From contig NZ_VCGW01000003.1 in the NCBI RefSeq assembly GCF_007671675.1, positions 496,001 to 560,000 of the forward strand: 64,000 bases of DNA, written 5' to 3'. A program made the position numbers and the translations under genes. The notes under the pieces are model-generated. The model was not told the DNA's origin. It saw only the letters and a list, made by a program, of their open reading frames with translations, and made no database searches. The DNA comes from Marinobacter maritimus. GTDB taxonomy: Bacteria > Pseudomonadota > Gammaproteobacteria > Pseudomonadales > Oleiphilaceae. Each line of letters opens with the position of its first letter. The stretch's first letter is position 1. This document shows, piece after piece, positions 44,757 to 52,898 of this stretch.

Positions 44757-44776
44757 GAGTTTGCCGGGTCAGTTTT

Positions 44777-45418
44777 TTATTTCAGTGCATTTACTTCGGA
44801 AGTCACCAGATCATACAGCTGCTGGGGCCCGAGCTTACTCAATGGCTGACCATTGACAAAGAAGGTAGGCGTGCCTGTAATCCCGACTTTCTGAACGTCG
44901 GCAGCGTCCTGCTGGATGATGGCATTGATTTCTGGCGCGTTCATCTGATTTCGAGCTTTGTCGACATCCAGCCCTGCTGACCTGGCAGCTTCCCAGGCGG
45001 CTTTCACCTCCGCATCATCATGCCATTGCGGCTGTGCTTCCATGACGGCATTAAGTACGGATACATAAACCCCTTGATTGCGGGCCGTTTCAAGAATTCG
45101 GACGGCTTTTTCCGATCCTTTATGAAACAGCACGTAGCGCAATACCAGCCGCACGTTGTCCGGATAGGCTGCAAGAATCTGTTTTACGTAGGGGTGCATG
45201 GCCCGACAGCCTTCGCAGGAAGGGTCGAAGAATTCAACAATGGTGACCGGCGCGTTTTCGGGGCCAATAACCGGTGAGTGGTCCCTCACAAAGGGTGTTT
45301 GTTCGACCGTGGCTGTCGCCTCCGTCGAGCTCTCGGATCGGTCGTAAATAACAAATGCGGCGGCAAACACGGCCAGGCAGAATGCGCCAAGGCTCAATAC
45401 AAGAGTGCGGGTTCGCAT
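44777..45418 (-). CDS. DsbA-like thioredoxin-fold protein
   Basis: 213 aa with an N-terminal signal anchor (about 5-24). The active site is CEGC in EFFDPSCEGCRAMHPYVKQI near 65-84, and the cis-Pro loop is GITGTPTFFVNGQPL near 178-192, typical of the DsbA/DSBA-oxidoreductase group. In this operon it may reduce or oxidise the cysteines of the SCO protein; that partner is inferred from position. It is the first gene of the three-gene operon and lies 50 nt after the CDF transporter gene. Confidence 0.85.
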   Translation of the reverse strand: MRTRTLVLSLGAFCLAVFAAAFVIYDRSESSTEATATVEQTPFVRDHSPVIGPENAPVTIVEFFDPSCEGCRAMHPYVKQILAAYPDNVRLVLRYVLFHKGSEKAVRILETARNQGVYVSVLNAVMEAQPQWHDDAEVKAAWEAARSAGLDVDKARNQMNAPEINAIIQQDAADVQKVGITGTPTFFVNGQPLSKLGPQQLYDLVTSEVNALK

Positions 45419-45468
45419 GTCACATTTCTCCAGAAAGATCTGATGTATTAAAACTTAACGAACATCAA

Positions 45469-46422
45469 TCAATGGCCTTGGTGGCCACGATTGTGTTGCG
45501 GTCCCTCATCGTGTCCGTACAGCACCGCTCCTTCATGTGGGTAGTGTGGGTGCTCGAATTCAAGCGTGGTATGGGCAATCCCGAAACGGTTTTTAAGAAC
45601 ACCCTTGATCTGAGATTTTATGGCTTCAATGCGGGTCCATCCCTGTTCAGTCAGAACAATATGGGCATCCAGCGCGGGTGTGTTTTCCTGCATTTGCCAG
45701 AGGTGAACATGGTGCAGTTCGGTGACGTCCTCTACCTCCTGCACAGCCTGCAGAACCGCTTCTCCGTCAACATCTGGCGGGCAGCCTAGCATCAGAGTGC
45801 GCACGGGCGCTCCAATTTCGGTGAAGGCAAGATAAAGGATATAAACTGCAATGCCGATGGTAATGGCCGGGTCGACCCACCACATGTCGTACAGAATGAT
45901 GAGGGTGCCCGCCACGATGACCGCAACGGAAGCCAGGGCGTCCGACAGGTTGTGCAGAAACAGCGCGCGCATGTTCACACTGCCTTTTTGCATGGAATAG
46001 GTCAGAAGTGCCGTCAACGCGTCAACAACCAGTGCCACAGTAGCGATAATGACAACCGTCCAGCCCGCCACTTCGGTCGGTTCAACGAGCCGCATCCCAC
46101 CCTCATAGATAAGGTAGAGCCCGATCACAATCAGCGTGGTGTAGTTGACCACCGCCGCAACCACTTCAATCCGACCGTAACCGAAGGTCATGCGGGAATC
46201 GGCAGGCCGGCGTGCAATCTTGCGCGCGGCAAAGGCAATAATCAGGGAGGCCATGTCGGAAAAGTTATGCAATGCGTCTGCGATCAGTGCCAGACTGCCT
46301 GAAAAAATCCCCCCGACAATCTGCGCGACGGTCAGTATCGCATTTGCCCAGATGGCAACGGCAACCCGGCGGTCGCCACTGTTCGGGTCAAGATGAGCAT
46401 GAGTATGGTCGTGATCGTGCAT
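45469..46422 (-). CDS. Cation diffusion facilitator family metal exporter (CzcD/ZitB type)
   Basis: 317-aa proton-coupled exporter of divalent metals, probably Zn/Cd/Co. The N-terminus is His/Asp-rich (MHDHDHTHAHLD). Six helices follow; metal-site motifs are ALIADALHNFSDMASL (helix II, about 44-59) and VDALTALLTYSMQKGS with the second site HNLSDALAS in helix V. A cytoplasmic domain covers about 215-300 (HHVHLWQMQENTPALDAHI). The C-terminal tail is again His-rich. A MerR-type operator directly upstream suggests metal induction. Confidence 0.93.
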   Translation of the reverse strand: MHDHDHTHAHLDPNSGDRRVAVAIWANAILTVAQIVGGIFSGSLALIADALHNFSDMASLIIAFAARKIARRPADSRMTFGYGRIEVVAAVVNYTTLIVIGLYLIYEGGMRLVEPTEVAGWTVVIIATVALVVDALTALLTYSMQKGSVNMRALFLHNLSDALASVAVIVAGTLIILYDMWWVDPAITIGIAVYILYLAFTEIGAPVRTLMLGCPPDVDGEAVLQAVQEVEDVTELHHVHLWQMQENTPALDAHIVLTEQGWTRIEAIKSQIKGVLKNRFGIAHTTLEFEHPHYPHEGAVLYGHDEGPQHNRGHQGH

Positions 46423-46456
46423 GGTTACACCTACCAGTAAAATAAATCAGGGAGCT

Positions 46457-46487
46457 TTATGAACCCTGTAGTAACTATAGAGTCAAC
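46457..46487 (-). promoter_or_regulatory. MerR-type metal-responsive operator/promoter of the CDF gene
   Basis: On the minus strand TTGACT (46487-46482) and CATAAA (46462-46457) are 19 nt apart, the long spacing typical of MerR-family promoters. The spacer carries the dyad CTATAGTTACTACAG, as in CadR/PbrR/ZntR operators. Confidence 0.75.
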
Positions 46488-46527
46488 GCTTAACCTTGCA
46501 GATTGATGGAGTATCCGCCGCTTTGGG

Positions 46528-46878
46528 CTATTGTCTGGCACTTCGTTTCAGCACCTGAGCCAGATCTTCCGGCAGTGGCATTGATGCAAAAGGGCTTACG
46601 TTCGCGCGCCCTTTGTTACCAATGGGAACCCAGATGCGGGAAAAGAACAGGGCGGCAATCGTTCGAGTGAGCTGTCCCCGAACTTCGTGCATGTCTCGTA
46701 GATGCCAACCGAGTTTTAGCATGTGCAAGTGGGTGGCCGCATGGGCCAATGTGTATTTCTGGCTGAGGATATGGGCGCGTTCAAGATGGGTGAAGGCTTT
46801 CTGCAAATCCCCCACCCTTTCTGCCTCGTGGGCCGACTGAAGTTCCGAACGAAAGAACTGTCTCAATTCACTGTGCAT
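46528..46878 (-). CDS. DUF3703 family protein
   Basis: 116-aa soluble helical protein. Residues 10-70 form a TPR-like helical hairpin (AERVGDLQKAFTHLERAHIL, HAATHLHMLKLGWHLRD) and the C-terminal region has IWVPIGNKGRANVSPFASMP. DUF3703 genes are frequently found next to CDF exporters and mercury, cadmium or lead resistance genes; the function is unknown. It starts 13 nt after the lspA pseudogene. Confidence 0.8.
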   Translation of the reverse strand: MHSELRQFFRSELQSAHEAERVGDLQKAFTHLERAHILSQKYTLAHAATHLHMLKLGWHLRDMHEVRGQLTRTIAALFFSRIWVPIGNKGRANVSPFASMPLPEDLAQVLKRSARQ

Positions 46879-46890
46879 GGGTGCCTGGTC

Positions 46891-47317
46891 CTATTTATTT
46901 ACAGAATCGATTGTTTGGGAGGGCGAGTCTTCCGACTGTTTGTCGCGACTGTTTTCGGCCCTAAAGCTCGTGGCCAAAATCATGAAAACGCCCAAGACAA
47001 TGAAAATGTCGGCAAGATTGAACGCCGGCCAAAACCAGGATTGCCAATGGAAATCCAGATAATCGACAACATAGCCTCGAAAGATTCGGTCGATTACATT
47101 TCCAATTGCGTCGCCAACCCCCGCCATTGGCGAAGAGACTGAATGTGACACCGGTGTTCCAAACGTGCACCTAGTTAAAGAACGAAGTGATTTCGATGGA
47201 TTCGCCATAGGCCATAGATTGCTGGACGAGCCACTTAATGACTTGGTCTGCCAGCACGATCAAAGCGGAAAGGCTGAAAAAGGTCCACGCTGAAACCTTT
47301 GCGGATTCTCCCTGCAT
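46891..47317 (-). pseudogene. lspA: lspA pseudogene (signal peptidase II), amber stop plus internal deletion
   Basis: Reading from ATG 47317 gives a normal LspA N-terminus ([20 protein letters not shown]) that stops at TAG in the position of FFN-[L]-VHVWNTG; a TTG-to-TAG change would explain it. The frame continues as [18 protein letters not shown] and then shifts to a second frame carrying [20 protein letters not shown] and [14 protein letters not shown], with both catalytic aspartates. About 35 residues (a helical hairpin) between these parts are missing. lspA copies accompany CDF genes in metal-resistance cassettes, and the chromosomal lspA must lie elsewhere. Confidence 0.88.
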
Positions 47318-47321
47318 CGAA

Positions 47322-47657
47322 TTAACCTTTTAGTGCGAGGATGCGCTTGGCACCCAAAAGAACGATACCGCCGATAATCAGGTCGGGATAATGGGAGCCG
47401 GTCCATGCGACAAGAGCCCCGGCAAGGATAACCCCCAGGTTTATAACCACATCATTGGCCGAAAATATCCAACTGGCTTTCATGTGGGCACCGCCCTCAC
47501 GGTGTTTGGCGATCAAGGCCAAACAGCTGACATTGGCAATAAGGGCGACAGATGCGATGGCCATCATCATCAGTGACTGCGGTTCACTGCCAAACAGAAA
47601 ACGCCTGCCAACTTCAATAAAGTGCCGGACTCCTCGGACTGATTGGCGGTCGACGAT
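47322..47657 (-). pseudogene. Truncated CDF-type cation transporter
   Basis: The open frame without start codon from 47657 encodes the C-terminal half of a short CDF transporter: VRHFIEVGRRFLFGSEPQSL, then IANVSCLALIAKHREGGAHM and FSANDVVINLGVILAGALVA with the helix V metal-site Asp. The first about 100 residues, including helices I-III, are absent. An internal ATG at 47570 would give 82 aa, unlikely to be functional. The gene ends five nt before the lspA start. Confidence 0.85.
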
Positions 47658-47675
47658 TCAGCCGCCCTGACGGAT

Positions 47676-47966
47676 TCAGAGGTAGCAAACACCCAAGCCC
47701 AGAGTATCCAGTCTGTGGGTAATAGGCTCGTTTTCGCCTTGATGAATAATTTCCAGTTTTCGGTTCGTTAAATCGAATGAGAGTGACAGAACGTTGTCAA
47801 AGCCACCGAGAGCCATACGAATTATCCGCTCTTCCGACGGGCAATCCATTTTTGACACGTTATAAGTGCTGACGTGGGTGCCAGATGCAGCGGCTGTAGG
47901 AATGTGCGAGTTATTATCCATGGCAGATTTCATACAGCTGCATTGTTCTTTGCAAGCTTTGCTCAT
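47676..47966 (-). CDS. HMA-like heavy-metal-associated domain protein, C-terminally clipped
   Basis: 96 aa. The N-terminus is cysteine-rich (ACKEQCSCMKS). The domain STYNVSKMDCPSEERIIRMA (about 33-52), followed by FDNVLSLSFDLTNRKLEI, resembles the MDCPSEE-type HMA domain encoded before small CDF transporters in Pseudomonas plasmid cassettes. The product ends at GLGVCYL, some ten residues short of relatives, where the deletion into the CDF gene begins. It is the first gene after a MerR-type operator, so it should still be expressed on metal exposure. Confidence 0.7.
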   Translation of the reverse strand: MSKACKEQCSCMKSAMDNNSHIPTAAASGTHVSTYNVSKMDCPSEERIIRMALGGFDNVLSLSFDLTNRKLEIIHQGENEPITHRLDTLGLGVCYL

Positions 47967-48001
47967 TGTTTGACTCCAAAGTTATCTCATTACCGATGTG
48001 A

Positions 48002-48032
48002 ACTTTAAACCCTGTAGTTACGAGAGGGTCAA
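48002..48032 (-). promoter_or_regulatory. Second MerR-type operator/promoter, upstream of HMA gene
   Basis: On the minus strand TTGACC (48032-48027) and TAAAGT (48007-48002) are separated by 19 nt containing CTCTCGTAACTACAGGGTT. It shares the CGTAACTACAGGGTT-like right arm with the site in front of the CDF gene. No merR gene is in the window. Confidence 0.75.
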
Positions 48033-48177
48033 TGTTTGTTCAGTAGCTTGAGGCCAGTCTCTTAATCAGCGGCTATTCGAAGGGTTACCACCCTCTTTGA
48101 TCTTATAGTAACTAAAGTTGAGCGTGGTCTCTGAATGCAGGGAAGCCGCCTTGCAGGTTTCTCAAATATTTTCAGGA

Positions 48178-48213
48178 TTTCAAGTTCATTTAAGGTTCGT
48201 GTGAGAGTCTAAA
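48178..48213 (+). promoter_or_regulatory. Candidate two-component operator site A with promoter
   Basis: TTTCAAGTTCATTTAAGGTT (48178-48197) contains tandem TTCA elements. A -10-like TCTAAA lies 17 nt after TTCATT. Near-identical sequence recurs at 63,182 and weaker versions at 53,370 and 55,755. It lies 170 nt before the porin gene. Confidence 0.55.
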
Positions 48214-48238
48214 CATGAGTTATATCAGGTTACTTAAT

Positions 48239-48269
48239 GGCGGGAATGCTTCATTCCCGCCTTTTTTTT
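48239..48269 (+). terminator. Strong intrinsic terminator in the porin leader
   Basis: GGCGGGAATG and CATTCCCGCC form a perfect 10-bp stem with a 3-nt loop, followed by eight T residues. It lies between operator site A and the porin gene, 100 nt before its start. Confidence 0.9.
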
Positions 48270-48369
48270 GACCTTTCGTCCGTTGTCTTAGCTGGTTTTA
48301 AGATTTACGCCACTATCCAGACGAATCGGAAAACACAAACAGTCGAAAAAGAAACTGAAGGGGAATAAG

Positions 48370-49776
48370 TTGAAACGCAACATTCTGGCCACTGCAATTA
48401 CGGGGATAACGACATTGTCGGGAAGTTGGGCCGCAACGGCTGCGGAAATTGAATTCCATGGTGATATGGATAACCGATTTCAAGCCTACACCAACCAAAG
48501 GGATTGGTTTGCTGGCGGTAACTCGGGCGGCGGTACGCTGAAAGATGAGGAGCCGACCGAGAGCTTTGGCGAGGTCAAGTACCGGTTTTGGGCGAAGGCA
48601 ACTTCTGATGACAAGAAAGTTACTGGTGTTTTCGCAACAGAGATTGGTGGCATCCGCTATGGTGAGGGCTCAGGTGGCGACTATTCCGGTGATGGCGTCA
48701 ACATTGAAACGCGGTGGGCCTACGTGGATTTTTTGGTACCCAACACGCTAAACCAGCACGTATCGCTCGGCTTGCAGCCAGTGTCAGTGAACCGACATGT
48801 CTGGAGCGAAACCGCTACAGCCGCAGTGTGGAAGGGCTCGCTGGATTCCGGTTTTGACTACCAGTTGTTATGGGGGCGGGGTGACTCTTCCAATGAGAGC
48901 GGCGTTGACTCAGGCCAGGATGAAGGCTGGGATGGAGCGGACAACTTCGCGATCAATTTGAATAAGCGTTACTCACCTAACCTCAGTGCTGGCCTCTTTT
49001 ACCTCTACCAGATGAACAATCAAATTGCTGAGGGAGTAGGTACGGTAAATAGCAGGGAATATGAACTGAAGAGCATTGCGGATAACTCCAAATATTCCGT
49101 TTCCAGCCTTGGGTTGGAGCTGGATTATGATCAGGAAACATCGCTGGGCCGCATGTTCCTGAAGGGCACGGCGATTGCCCAAAGCGGCACAATAGAGGGA
49201 GTAAATTTCGTTCCTCTGAATGGCGCTACAAACCCCAATACGAGCTACGACCTTTCGACTTTTCTCGGGCGAGGAGAGCTCGGGCTGCAGTTCGGCCCAA
49301 ACCAGTTGACGTACACCGTGCTCTACGCATCAGGCGATGGCAATGAGCAGGATGGGAATTTCGACGCCTTCATCGCCACGGATGTAGACTTCAGCGACAG
49401 TATGATTTTTCAGGAAAATATGACGAGCGATGACTATTTCGCAGAAACGCCCTATATCCTGGACAAGGGGTATTTCATGAACAAGCTGCAGCTCGATCAT
49501 AAGGTGGCTGCCAATATCACGGTTAGCGGAATGATCGTCTACAACCGCTTGGCTGAGGATGTCGCGCTTGCAGGCGGAACGTCCTCAAAAGATCTCGGGC
49601 TGGAATTTGGGTCCAAGGTCTCCTACTTCCCATACCCTTCGTTGGAACTGTCGGCAGAGGCTGCATACTTGGCGTCAGGCGATGCCATGGATGCGCTGGA
49701 GGAAACTGCCTTGCAGGACGGCAAAAGCGATCAGGACATTGTCCATGTTGCAGGTCGGGTAAGGTATAAGTTCTAA
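48370..49776 (+). CDS. Outer-membrane beta-barrel porin
   Basis: 468 aa with a signal peptide cut near residue 25 (WAATAA-EIEF). The mature part is a chain of amphipathic strands rich in Gly, Asp and aromatic residues (EIEFHGDMDNRFQAYTNQ; RWAYVDFLVPNTLNQHVSLG), ending with VHVAGRVRYKF, the terminal Phe typical of outer-membrane barrels. The substrate is unknown; it resembles alginate-export/DUF1302-like porins in style only. The start is TTG 48370 behind GAAGGGGA. The next gene follows after 72 nt. Control by a two-component system is suggested by the site A operator. Confidence 0.8.
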   Translation: MKRNILATAITGITTLSGSWAATAAEIEFHGDMDNRFQAYTNQRDWFAGGNSGGGTLKDEEPTESFGEVKYRFWAKATSDDKKVTGVFATEIGGIRYGEGSGGDYSGDGVNIETRWAYVDFLVPNTLNQHVSLGLQPVSVNRHVWSETATAAVWKGSLDSGFDYQLLWGRGDSSNESGVDSGQDEGWDGADNFAINLNKRYSPNLSAGLFYLYQMNNQIAEGVGTVNSREYELKSIADNSKYSVSSLGLELDYDQETSLGRMFLKGTAIAQSGTIEGVNFVPLNGATNPNTSYDLSTFLGRGELGLQFGPNQLTYTVLYASGDGNEQDGNFDAFIATDVDFSDSMIFQENMTSDDYFAETPYILDKGYFMNKLQLDHKVAANITVSGMIVYNRLAEDVALAGGTSSKDLGLEFGSKVSYFPYPSLELSAEAAYLASGDAMDALEETALQDGKSDQDIVHVAGRVRYKF

Positions 49777-49848
49777 CAATGGCGGGGTGGTGGTGGCACC
49801 GCCCCGTTCTTGTTCTCTGAAATGAATCCGTATTGAGTGACCTTTTCT

Positions 49849-51384
49849 ATGATTACACGTTCTGCAGTATTTGTGTCCCTGATGATGCTACTAGCTGGTG
49901 CGGTACAGGGGGTTGAGCGTGGGCTTCCAGCAAAGGCAGAAGTCACTCAGGTAGATCGTGATCAAAAAGTGCTCTCCCTCACAGTTGACGATGCCATTGT
50001 TGAGGTAGGTGACTTATTTGTTGTGTTGCAGGAACCTGGCGATGCAGACACCTCGGAAAAAAAACCTGCGGTCATCGGCATCGAAAGTGTCGAAAAAGGT
50101 CGGGCGCTGGGGAAGGTGCTGTTTGGCGCGATGCCCTCTGTTGGAGCTGTATCGAAACGCTTTTACCGTATTCCGGCGGTGTTCACTGACAGAGCCGGCG
50201 ATCCCAGGCCGGTAACGCCGGTATTGAAATCCAGATTTCCTGATCTTTTGTGGCTGGATGAGTCAGAAACGTCGAGGGGTGTGCCTTTAGTGCGTTTCCA
50301 GGTTACCGGGAGAGGTCAAGCCGTCGCGACCTATAATAACACCTGGTTGATCGGCATTGTACAGACTGATACCGAAGAAGGTCGGGTAGATTCAGTTAAA
50401 AAAGATGGCTCCTCAGCTTCTCCCTTTGTCAGGCTGCCCATCAACGCAAAATCGTTGTCTGCGTTTCGCTCTGGCAACAATTATTATTTCGCGGCAGAGC
50501 ATGGAAACAAACTAAGCTTTTTCCTTGTTGATTCCGATGGTTCCGTTCAAAGCCTGACGTCCATTGAGGTGCCTCGTCGAGAGAAAGTCATACGAATGGA
50601 CTGGTACGTTTCAGAAACCTCGTATTACCTCATTTTGAATCAGTGGAATGGCCGTCGCGTTTCAAGCTCTTTGATCCAGTTGGACAATGGGAAGGCCAAA
50701 GCCATCGGTTTCATCCCCCTGCTTTTGGGGTTGCAGGATTTAGATGCTGACGGTCGCCGGGAAACTATTCTCGGGCAGTCTTTCTACTCCGAACAGGGGT
50801 TTGGTTCAGAGATTTATGAAATATCAATCTCATCGAACGGGTTTAAAAAGACCAATTACGAAAAGCTGAGCAGATACGCGCCAGTATTTCAGGTAACTGG
50901 GGCCGTTGTTCAGAACAAATCTGAACCGTTGAATATGGTGACAGCCTCTCAGGGTGAGGTTTCATTTTTCCCCTCTGGCGCTGAGGGCTCCCGTCTGGGC
51001 TATGAGACTGGAAAGGGAGTTGCAGGCACGAGTATTACTTACGACGTGTCGCCGGAGTTGGTGTTTAGTCCGAGGAAAACACTGTTTTTACCGAACCTGC
51101 TCGTGCGCTCCGATGAGGACGGAGTTAACATCGGGATTCCGCAGAAATCCAGTGCAGCTGAAAACATGATAGGCGTTTATGATACGCGTGTTGATTGGTT
51201 GACGCTAAGGTCCGGGAAATCTCCAGAAACGCAGTCAACAAGTCTTGTAACGTCGGCTCCGGTGTCCCCAGTCTCGGGCAATACAGGGTTGTTCTTTATG
51301 TCGTCCGATGAGAGTTCTATTCGAAACGACGGTGTCGGCTTTGAGACCTTGGTGTATAGCGCTTTTATACCGGCAGGTAACTGA
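49849..51384 (+). CDS. Secreted protein of unknown function, porin-associated
   Basis: 511 aa from ATG 49849 (GTG 49837 is the alternative), with a signal peptide ending near residue 21 (LAGAVQG-VE). The body is beta-rich with repeated Asp/Gly turns, for example LLGLQDLDADGRRETILGQS near 285-304, an FG-GAP/integrin-like calcium-loop pattern, suggesting a beta-propeller (about 130-420). An N-terminal unit (about 25-110: TQVDRDQKVLSLTVDDAIVE) looks like a small beta-barrel of the flagellar-assembly or T3-like type. I do not recognise a named family. It probably forms an operon with the porin and is followed by a convergent histidine kinase gene. Confidence 0.7.
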   Translation: MITRSAVFVSLMMLLAGAVQGVERGLPAKAEVTQVDRDQKVLSLTVDDAIVEVGDLFVVLQEPGDADTSEKKPAVIGIESVEKGRALGKVLFGAMPSVGAVSKRFYRIPAVFTDRAGDPRPVTPVLKSRFPDLLWLDESETSRGVPLVRFQVTGRGQAVATYNNTWLIGIVQTDTEEGRVDSVKKDGSSASPFVRLPINAKSLSAFRSGNNYYFAAEHGNKLSFFLVDSDGSVQSLTSIEVPRREKVIRMDWYVSETSYYLILNQWNGRRVSSSLIQLDNGKAKAIGFIPLLLGLQDLDADGRRETILGQSFYSEQGFGSEIYEISISSNGFKKTNYEKLSRYAPVFQVTGAVVQNKSEPLNMVTASQGEVSFFPSGAEGSRLGYETGKGVAGTSITYDVSPELVFSPRKTLFLPNLLVRSDEDGVNIGIPQKSSAAENMIGVYDTRVDWLTLRSGKSPETQSTSLVTSAPVSPVSGNTGLFFMSSDESSIRNDGVGFETLVYSAFIPAGN

Positions 51385-51414
51385 CTAGAGGTGGTTAACC
51401 TGCCCATGTAGTCG

Positions 51415-52722
51415 TCAAATGCTCCTGGGAAGCTCGATTAAAACCCGAAGACCACCTTTGGGTGATGTTGAAAAATGCATGGCACCAGCGTAATCGTTGA
51501 CGATTTCGTCAACGATTGATAGCCCAAGGCCATAGCCAGGAGTTTTTTCGTCCAGTCTTTTCTGACGCTTGGTAAGGTCGGCAAGTTGGTGTGAAGCTAC
51601 TCCTGGGCCGTCATCTTCAATAAGAATAGTCAAGGTGTCATCGTGAAGCTTCAAGTGTAAATAGACTTCCTGACAACACCATTTGCCAGCGTTATCAAGT
51701 ACATTGCCTAAGATCTCATTAAAATCGCGCTCATCAATTGGCCAGACAAGCTCTCTGGGCAATGCTTCTTGAAGATGGATTTGTTTGTATGGATAGATTC
51801 GACTGACTACGTCCACCAGTGCCAGAGTCTTCTCAATGATCGGTGTCGCCTTTCCAATATACTGACCGGACATTTCGGTTTTTCTCATTTGAGTGTCGAT
51901 CAGTTCGTGCATTTCAGACAGTTGATTCTTCAGCTGATTAATGATTGCTGTAGGAATAGCGTCGTTGCTGACGACAGAGTTCATGACAGCGATCGGAGTT
52001 TTCAAGCTATGAGAGACATCCGCCGCAAGGTGGCGTGAGCGATTCAGTTTTTTGTCATAGGACTCGAGCAACCGATTAAGATGTTTTACCAGTTCGTTGA
52101 ATTCTTCAGGCACGTTCTCATCCAGCCTTTTTCGAGTCCCTTTTTTTAGAGCAGACAGTTGTGCGCTCATTCTTTTTAGTGGCTTTAGAGCGATAGTGAT
52201 CCCAATGAAAATTATGATGATGATGGTAATCAAAATTGTAAAAGAGATCGTCCATATCAGGACGTGGAGCTTGTCAAGAGTGTTTGGGGAATAAGAGTCC
52301 CTCTCAATGATAGTAACGTTAAATTGGCTGTTATCGCTATCAAATATCTTGTTGTAACCAAGCGTGGATAGACCGTTATCGGGTATGTGAAAAATTCCAG
52401 GTTTTCTGAATTTTTTTATGAGTTCTATGCTTGGTTTGATATCTTCGCTTGTGGAAGATCTGCCTTGGCTATCTTCAATATGAGCGGAATATTGCGATAA
52501 AGCATGGTTGCTGACAGTAGATTTTTTAAGGTTTTTTTTATTTATTTTTAGTTTTTCTGAAAGCCGGTTGGCCGCGGACTGTAGCTGCTCCCTGTGAAGC
52601 TCATCATGGATATAGTCAATTAGAAAAGTGTGTGAGGTGAATATTAGCACAGAAAAAATGAGCCCGGTTAGTGTCAGGAACTTAAAAAGTTTTCGCTTTA
52701 TAGATGATTGGTTTCTGGGCAT
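51415..52722 (-). CDS. Orphan sensor histidine kinase
   Basis: 435 aa. Helices at about 13-35 and 150-177 bracket a periplasmic sensor of about 115 residues; then come a HAMP domain (about 178-230), a dimerisation/H box with ADVSHSLKTPIAVMNS (His near 236), N box ILGNVLDNAGKW, and G boxes LIEDDGPGV and GYGLGLSIV. The layout equals PhoQ/QseC-type kinases and is similar along its whole length to the kinase at 61,661. No response regulator adjoins it. The gene is visibly AT-richer than its neighbours (runs of I and K codons), suggesting separate acquisition. Confidence 0.9.
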   Translation of the reverse strand: MPRNQSSIKRKLFKFLTLTGLIFSVLIFTSHTFLIDYIHDELHREQLQSAANRLSEKLKINKKNLKKSTVSNHALSQYSAHIEDSQGRSSTSEDIKPSIELIKKFRKPGIFHIPDNGLSTLGYNKIFDSDNSQFNVTIIERDSYSPNTLDKLHVLIWTISFTILITIIIIIFIGITIALKPLKRMSAQLSALKKGTRKRLDENVPEEFNELVKHLNRLLESYDKKLNRSRHLAADVSHSLKTPIAVMNSVVSNDAIPTAIINQLKNQLSEMHELIDTQMRKTEMSGQYIGKATPIIEKTLALVDVVSRIYPYKQIHLQEALPRELVWPIDERDFNEILGNVLDNAGKWCCQEVYLHLKLHDDTLTILIEDDGPGVASHQLADLTKRQKRLDEKTPGYGLGLSIVDEIVNDYAGAMHFSTSPKGGLRVLIELPRSI

Positions 52723-52770
52723 TTTCTTCTAAATTAATGGTTAAGGGAAGTGGTTTTTAAAGTTGGATTA

Positions 52771-52804
52771 AAAAAGCCGCACTAACGAATTAGTGCGGAA
52801 AAAA
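52771..52804 (-). terminator. Terminator of the 98-aa secreted protein gene
   Basis: CCGCACTAA and TTAGTGCGG form a perfect stem, flanked by A-run and T-run on both sides (on the minus strand GCTTTTTTAA). It lies 95 nt after the stop of the minus-strand gene at 52,899. Confidence 0.85.
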
Positions 52805-52898
52805 GGAATGGTGGAGACCATTCACAATGCAGCGGAATTTTAAAAACTATTTATCGATAATAATGTATTTTTAGCTCATGAACGCTAATTTATTTTTT

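Noticed and set aside
46891..47208. Intact short LspA gene in the downstream frame.
   Set aside because: It lacks the first transmembrane helix and NTGxxFS region in frame; the upstream frame carries these, showing a broken single gene.
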